A stretch of 64,000 nucleotides of DNA from Denitratisoma sp. DHT3 (GTDB lineage: Bacteria > Pseudomonadota > Gammaproteobacteria > Burkholderiales > Rhodocyclaceae), in assembly GCF_007833355.1 (NCBI RefSeq), contig NZ_CP020914.1, positions 1,164,047-1,228,046 of the forward strand, in the 5' to 3' direction. Numbering within the stretch: the stretch's first letter is position 1; the number at the start of each line of letters is the position of its first letter. The position numbers and the translations under genes were made by a program. The notes below the pieces were generated by a model. The model ran no database searches. It saw only the letters and a list, made by a program, of their open reading frames with translations, and was not told the origin of the DNA. Positions 59,530-64,000 of the stretch are shown piece by piece.

Positions 59530-60294
59530 TCACAGTGCAAGGTAGCCGCCGTCGGCGACCAGGGTGGTGCCGGTGGTGAAGCTGGACATGTCGCTGGCCA
59601 GGTACATCACCGAGCCGAGAATCTCGTCGGTGTCGGCGACGCGCTTTTGCAGCGTGGCAGCGACGGAGCCTTCCATGAAGCCCGGCAGTTGCGCGGCGGA
59701 GTTGTCGAACATGTCGGAATGGATGCTCCCCGGCGCCAGGGCATTCACCCGCACCCCCAGGCGCGCCCATTCCGCGGCCATCACCTTGGTCAGAGCGTGC
59801 AGCGCCGACTTGGTGGCGGCGTAGAAGCCCTGGTAGGCCGGCGGCTTCAGACCCGCCACGGAGATCACGTTGATGATGGAACCGCCGCCGTGCTTGGCCA
59901 TGCGCGGCGCGGCGCGGGAGGCGAGATACCAGGGGCCCTTGGTGTTCACTTCGAACACTTTCTGGAACAACTCCGGGGTCAGATCAGAGAGCGGCGCCGT
60001 GACCGGGTTGGTGCCGGCGTTGTTGATCAGGATGTCGAGCTTGCCAAAGCGCTGGTAGGTGGCTTCCAGCAGCGCGTCCAGGCTTTCCATCTGGCCCGCG
60101 TGGGCCGCGAAGGGCAGCGCCTGGCGGCCCAGGGCGCGCACTTCCGCCGCCACCGTCTCGCAGGTGTCGAGCTTGCGGCTGGCGATCACCACGTCGGCGC
60201 CGGCCCGGGCCAGACCCAGCACCATCGCCCGCCCCAGACCCCGGCTGCCGCCGGTCACCAGGGCCACTTTTCCTTCCAGATTCACTTGGTACAT
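59530..60294 (-). CDS. SDR-family oxidoreductase
   Basis: 254 residues from ATG (MYQVNLEGKVALVTGGSRGL) with AAGGAG ahead. GGSRGLGRAM nucleotide loop, NNAGTNPV, NVISVAGLKPP and YAATKSALHAL active site, and the FabG-like end SFTTGTTLVADGGYLAL. Likely a 3-hydroxyacyl-CoA or hydroxysteroid dehydrogenase of the pathway. Confidence 0.88.
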   Translation of the reverse strand: MYQVNLEGKVALVTGGSRGLGRAMVLGLARAGADVVIASRKLDTCETVAAEVRALGRQALPFAAHAGQMESLDALLEATYQRFGKLDILINNAGTNPVTAPLSDLTPELFQKVFEVNTKGPWYLASRAAPRMAKHGGGSIINVISVAGLKPPAYQGFYAATKSALHALTKVMAAEWARLGVRVNALAPGSIHSDMFDNSAAQLPGFMEGSVAATLQKRVADTDEILGSVMYLASDMSSFTTGTTLVADGGYLAL

Positions 60295-60364
60295 CGCGTC
60301 ACTCCTTATGTTCTTGTGCTCTTGAAAACATTCGCATCGGGCGCACCGTCGCTGCCAGCGCGAC

Positions 60365-61981
60365 TCAGGCTGCGGCCAGTTCCTTCGCGGCCACCGCGCG
60401 CGCCCAGCGGTAATCCGCCTTGCCCAAGGGGCCACGCGGTATCTCGCTGACGAAGATCACATCCTTGGGTACCTTGTAGCCGGCCAGCTTCTGTCGGCAA
60501 TGTTTTTTCAACGCCTCGCTATCCTGCGGAGCGTTGGCCCGAACGGAAACCACGCCGACGACTTTCTGTCCCCAGCGGGGATCGGCAACGCCCACCACCA
60601 GGGCATCCGTCACGGAGTCGTAGGAACGCAGCACCTCCTCCACCTCTTCGGTGAATACTTTCTCGCCGCCGGTGTTGATGCACAGGGAGTCACGGCCGAA
60701 GATGGTGATGGAGCCGTCCGCTTCCAGACGGGCACTGTCGCCGCTGATGGCGCAACGCTTGCCGTCGATGGTGACAAAGGTGGCAGCAGTCTTCTGCGGA
60801 TCTCCATAGTAGCCCAGGGGTAGATGGCCCATGCGCACCAGGATGCCCGTCTCGCCCGGCTGCGCAAAGCGGACTCCATCCACCAGCACGGCCACCGTGG
60901 GCCCCGGAGGAAGCTGGACCAGGCCTCCGCCCGCGGGCTTGCTGCCAGCACCGGAGGTCCCCGTCTCCGAGGAACCCATGCTGTCGAGAATGATGGCCGT
61001 TGGCGGCAGGAAGGCACGGAAGGCATCGGCCACATGCTGGGACAGCAGGGCGCCGCCGTTGGGAATGCAGACGATGCGGGAAAGATCCCAGCGTCCGGGA
61101 TGGGCGCGCAGGGCATCAACCAGGGGCAGCACCATGGCGTCGCCGACGACATTGATGACCGAGACCTTTTCCTGCACCACCAGATCGAGGATGTGATCGG
61201 CCTTCAGATCGGGACGGTCGTTGAGGACGGTGGTGCAGCCGGCGAGCAGGCCGATCAGCGTCGCCCACATGCCATTGCCGTGGATCAGCGGCCCGCAGGG
61301 CAGGACGCGCAGGGGATACGTGGTGTTGATCCGATCCGCCAGCTCCTCCGGCGTCTTGATGGGGCCCGCCGGATTCAAGCTGCTGCCACCCCCCAGGGCC
61401 GCGTAAAAGAAGGGCTTGTGGGGCCACATCACGCCCTTGGGCATGCCGGTAGTGCCGCCGGTGTAGAGGATCACCAGGTCATCGTCGCTGAGCTCGATGT
61501 CATCCAGGGAGCCGCTGCCGGTGGCAATCGCATGCTCGAAGGGAACGGCATGGGGGATGCCGCCTGCGCCGCCACCGATACGCAGCAGCACCTTGAGCCC
61601 CGGAACGGCATCGATGGCCTCGGCGACGCAATCCTCCATTGGAGCGCAGTAAACCAGCCCCTTCAGCTTGGCGTTGTCGTAGATGTAGCGCGCCTCGTCG
61701 ACGGTATAACGGTAGTTCACGTTGATCGGTATCGCCTTGAGCATGTAGGCGGCAAAGACAGCTTCGACGAACTCGATGCTGTTGTAGGCATGAATGCCGA
61801 TGGTGTCCCCCGCCCCGATGCCCTGGCGGCGCAGCCAGCCGGCCACCTTCTGCGTCTGCTCGTAGAGCTGGCGGAAAGTGACGCGTCGCCCCGCGCACAC
61901 CAGGGCTTCCCGGTCCTCCGGCACGGCGTCCACGGCGATGCGCAACAGATCGGCCAGGTTGAAGGTCTTGGCTCGGGTCAT
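60365..61981 (-). CDS. Acyl-CoA synthetase (AMP-forming)
   Basis: 538 residues from ATG (MTRAKTFNLADLLRIAVDAV), AGGAGGAG ahead. ANL-superfamily motifs: VILYTGGTTGMPKGVMWPHK (P-loop), DSMGSSETGTSG, SGDSARLEADGSITIFGRDS and INTGGEKVFTEEVEEVL, with the Lys region GPLGKADYRWAR. It resembles FadD3/FadD19-type steroid acyl-CoA ligases in layout, but specificity is not visible. It would activate the carboxylated side chain with CoA. Confidence 0.92.
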   Translation of the reverse strand: MTRAKTFNLADLLRIAVDAVPEDREALVCAGRRVTFRQLYEQTQKVAGWLRRQGIGAGDTIGIHAYNSIEFVEAVFAAYMLKAIPINVNYRYTVDEARYIYDNAKLKGLVYCAPMEDCVAEAIDAVPGLKVLLRIGGGAGGIPHAVPFEHAIATGSGSLDDIELSDDDLVILYTGGTTGMPKGVMWPHKPFFYAALGGGSSLNPAGPIKTPEELADRINTTYPLRVLPCGPLIHGNGMWATLIGLLAGCTTVLNDRPDLKADHILDLVVQEKVSVINVVGDAMVLPLVDALRAHPGRWDLSRIVCIPNGGALLSQHVADAFRAFLPPTAIILDSMGSSETGTSGAGSKPAGGGLVQLPPGPTVAVLVDGVRFAQPGETGILVRMGHLPLGYYGDPQKTAATFVTIDGKRCAISGDSARLEADGSITIFGRDSLCINTGGEKVFTEEVEEVLRSYDSVTDALVVGVADPRWGQKVVGVVSVRANAPQDSEALKKHCRQKLAGYKVPKDVIFVSEIPRGPLGKADYRWARAVAAKELAAA

Positions 61982-62022
61982 GCTTTTCTCCTCCTGAATT
62001 CTTGTTCGCGCTGCGGTTCCGC

Positions 62023-63036
62023 TCACAGCGCCAGTTCGGCCATGTCACGCAGCATCTGCGCGCCGCCGGTGCCCATCACCAGCAGGGTGGTGGCCGGGGA
62101 GTCGCGCCAGACCTGGAGCCGCTCCTTGATCCGGGCCTTGGGGCCGCACAAGCTGATCTCGTCGGCGAACTGGTCCGGCACCGCCATCACCGCCTCCTCG
62201 CGCCGGCCGGCCATGAACAGGTCCTGGATCTTCTCGGCCTCGGCCGCGTAGCCCATGCGCGCCATCAGGTTCTTGTGGAAGTTGTGTTCCTTCGCGCCCA
62301 TGCCGCCGACGTAGAAGGCCAGCGCCATCTTCTGCGGCAGCAGCGCTTTTTGCAGGTTGTCGTGAATATTGACCATCACCAGCGGCGCGATCTCGAAGCC
62401 GGGCTTGGCGTCCTTCAGCTGGTCGGCGTAGATCTCCGGCCGGAACGGGTTGTAGTAGATCGGCAGCCAGCCGTCGGCGATGGCGGCGGTCTGGGCCACG
62501 TTCTTCGGCCCTTCGGCACCCAGGTAGATGGGCAGGTCGGCGCGCAGCGGATGGGTATTGGCGCGCAAGGGCTTGCCCACGCCCAGCGCGCCCGGCCCGG
62601 TGTAGGGCAGCGGGTAATGGGGGCCGGGGTTGCTCACCGGGGCTTCCCGGCGCAGCACCTGGCGGATGATGTCCACGTACTCGCGGGTGCGCGCCAGCGG
62701 CTTGTCGAAAGGCTGGCCATACCAGCCTTCCACCACTTGGGGGCCGGAGACGCCCAGGCCCAGGATCATGCGCCCGCCGGAGAGGCGGTCGATGGCCAGG
62801 GCGCTCATCGCGCAGGCGGTCGGCGTCCGCGCCGAAAGCTGGGCCAGCGCCGTGCCCAGCTTGATCTTGGTGGTGTGGGCGCCGATCCAGGCCAGGGGTG
62901 TGAACACGTCGTTGCCCCAGGACTCGGCGGTCCATACCGAATCGAAGCCCAGGGCCTCCGCCTCCTGCGCCAGTTTCACGTTGCCGTCGGCGGGTGGCTC
63001 GGAGCCCCAGTAACCCAATTGCAGTCCCAGTTTCAT
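62023..63036 (-). CDS. LLM-class flavin-dependent oxidoreductase
   Basis: 337 residues. MKLGLQLGYWGSEPPADGNV and AEALGFDSVWTAESWGNDVF start, then LSGGRMILGLGVSGPQVVEG: luciferase-like monooxygenase fold using FMN or F420. Proteins of this type appear repeatedly in steroid degradation clusters. Whether it oxygenates or only dehydrogenates cannot be told; in an anaerobic pathway a dehydrogenase or reductase role is more likely. Confidence 0.9.
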   Translation of the reverse strand: MKLGLQLGYWGSEPPADGNVKLAQEAEALGFDSVWTAESWGNDVFTPLAWIGAHTTKIKLGTALAQLSARTPTACAMSALAIDRLSGGRMILGLGVSGPQVVEGWYGQPFDKPLARTREYVDIIRQVLRREAPVSNPGPHYPLPYTGPGALGVGKPLRANTHPLRADLPIYLGAEGPKNVAQTAAIADGWLPIYYNPFRPEIYADQLKDAKPGFEIAPLVMVNIHDNLQKALLPQKMALAFYVGGMGAKEHNFHKNLMARMGYAAEAEKIQDLFMAGRREEAVMAVPDQFADEISLCGPKARIKERLQVWRDSPATTLLVMGTGGAQMLRDMAELAL

Positions 63037-63053
63037 GATTCGTTCACTCCTGT

Positions 63054-64000
63054 TCAGATGATGCCCTTGGCCTTGAATGCGGCCATGTCTGCCTCGCCGT
63101 AGCCCAAGCTCTCAAGCACTTCCTGGTTGTGTTCCCCCAGCTTGGGCGGACGGCGTTCTACCGAGAATTGATAGTCACTCATCTTCACCGGGAAGGCGAA
63201 CTGGGGATAGGCGATGCCGTCGGGACTTGTTCCCTCCAGCACCATGCCCCGGGCCCGGGTCAGGGGATGTGCCATCACCTCGTCCAGGCGCAGCACCGGC
63301 GTCGCACAGCCGTCGACGTCCTCCAGCAAGGCCGCCCAGTCCTTGAGGCTGCGGCTCTTCACCAGCGCCGCGACTTCGATCTTCGCCGCGCCGGCGCTGT
63401 CGTCCAGCACGAAGCCCTTGGCAATCAGATCGGGGCGGCCCGCCGCGTTGCAGAAGGCCTGCCAGAACTGCGGCTCCAGGGCGCCCAGGGCCAGATGGCG
63501 GCCGTCCGCCGTCTCATACACGCCGTAGCAGGGCACCCGGCCGCTGGTGAAGTCCTCGCCGCGGGGCATCGGCTGGCCATGGCCGTAGGTCTGCACCGTC
63601 GCCAGCGCCGAGACCATGTGGGCCAGGGCCGCGTCGGTCATCGAGACGTCGACGAAACGTCCCTGGCCGCTGCGCTGGGCGTCGAACAGCGCGGCGAGGA
63701 TACCCATCACCGCGGTCAGGGTGCCGCCGGCCAGGTCGCCAATCTGGAAGTTGCCCGAGGCCGGCGGGCCGCCGGCGCTGCCACTCTGCTCCAGCACCCC
63801 GGAGAGGCTCTGGTAGTTGATGTCGTGGCCGCCCTTCTGGGCGTAGGGGCCGTCCTGGCCGTAGCCGGTGATGGCGCAGAACACCAGGCGCGGATTGAGC
63901 GCCTTCAGGGTTTCGTAGCCGATGCCGAGCCGGTCCATCACCCCGGGGCGGAAGCCGTCGATCACCACGTCGGCTTCGGCCGCCAGCTTGCGCACGATCT
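63054..64000 (-). CDS. Alpha-methylacyl-CoA racemase-like CaiB/BaiF protein, N-terminus outside window
   Basis: About 315 C-terminal residues are visible. VVIDGFRPGVMDRLGIGYE and GYGQDGPYAQKGGHDINYQS are family III CoA-transferase motifs. The His of GGHDINY, the Asp of NFQIGDLAGG and the Glu of GALEPQFW correspond to the catalytic H126, D156 and E241 of mycobacterial alpha-methylacyl-CoA racemase. That enzyme epimerises the 25-methyl centre of sterol side-chain CoA esters, which fits the neighbourhood. The frame runs off the right edge. Confidence 0.88.
   Translation of the reverse strand, partial: IVRKLAAEADVVIDGFRPGVMDRLGIGYETLKALNPRLVFCAITGYGQDGPYAQKGGHDINYQSLSGVLEQSGSAGGPPASGNFQIGDLAGGTLTAVMGILAALFDAQRSGQGRFVDVSMTDAALAHMVSALATVQTYGHGQPMPRGEDFTSGRVPCYGVYETADGRHLALGALEPQFWQAFCNAAGRPDLIAKGFVLDDSAGAAKIEVAALVKSRSLKDWAALLEDVDGCATPVLRLDEVMAHPLTRARGMVLEGTSPDGIAYPQFAFPVKMSDYQFSVERRPPKLGEHNQEVLESLGYGEADMAAFKAKGII

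Overview
The window is GC-rich chromosomal DNA of a betaproteobacterium. Support comes from the kdsD-kdsC-lptC-lptA cluster, a polyhydroxyalkanoate phasin and the general codon use. A molybdenum hydroxylase operon of the ethylbenzene / steroid C25 dehydrogenase type, among CoA-dependent side-chain degradation genes, suggests a sterol-degrading denitrifier of the Sterolibacterium / Denitratisoma kind. That organism call is an inference from gene content; no rRNA gene is present.

Region 1 (1-7850) is a chromosomal integron. An IntI-type tyrosine recombinase is read rightwards, an attI-like site lies in front of it, and an array of cassettes runs leftwards, each ended by an attC site (nine complete, one truncated). 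Cassette genes encode a basic unknown protein, a methyltransferase, an NYN/PIN nuclease-like protein, a TM2 protein, membrane and secreted unknowns, a BrnT/BrnA toxin-antitoxin pair and, furthest out, a YoeB-type pair. Two modules are encoded against the array direction. One attC is broken next to a rearranged IS1182-family remnant.

Region 2 (7844-34620) is mostly core chromosome: hrpA (its GTG start overlaps the intI stop), an EI24 membrane protein, a MoaB/CinA-like protein, a phasin, lptA/lptC/kdsC/kdsD, a Kef/CPA2 antiporter, a DUF488 protein, a uracil-DNA glycosylase, crcB, a TonB receptor, an rRNA pseudouridine synthase, glnS, pyrF, a degenerate HD-GYP protein, ald and a DEAD-box helicase. 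A zeta-toxin-like gene and a small partner gene sit between glnS and pyrF, and the partner's 3' end resembles the end of glnS. A roughly 150-bp GC-rich repeat occurs three times, each time just beyond a stop codon.

Region 3 (34970-40140) looks like a mobile-element boundary. It starts with a strong terminator and the 3' end of a tRNA-Ser gene without its 5' part. It then holds an RloB/RloA (AbiL-like) defence pair, an IS5-family element, a chimeric transposase/recombinase scrap, a cluster of short inverted repeats typical of IS21 ends and an istB fragment.

Region 4 (40140-64000) is a catabolic block. On the plus strand: gamma, beta, alpha and chaperone genes of a molybdenum dehydrogenase, then SnoaL-like, VOC, MDR oxidoreductase, aminoglycoside-phosphotransferase-fold, a 392-residue unknown, a TonB receptor and a TetR regulator. 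On the minus strand: an alpha-methylacyl-CoA racemase-like CoA transferase, an LLM flavin oxidoreductase, an acyl-CoA synthetase, four SDRs, an enoyl-CoA hydratase-like protein and a 353-residue unknown. The two sets converge at about 54400. A 19-bp palindrome, AATTACTGATAAAGTAATT or close variants, lies upstream of the molybdenum enzyme operon, the TetR gene and the minus-strand unknown, which suggests one TetR regulon. The likely joint task is uptake, anaerobic hydroxylation, CoA activation, epimerisation and shortening of a branched (sterol-like) side chain.
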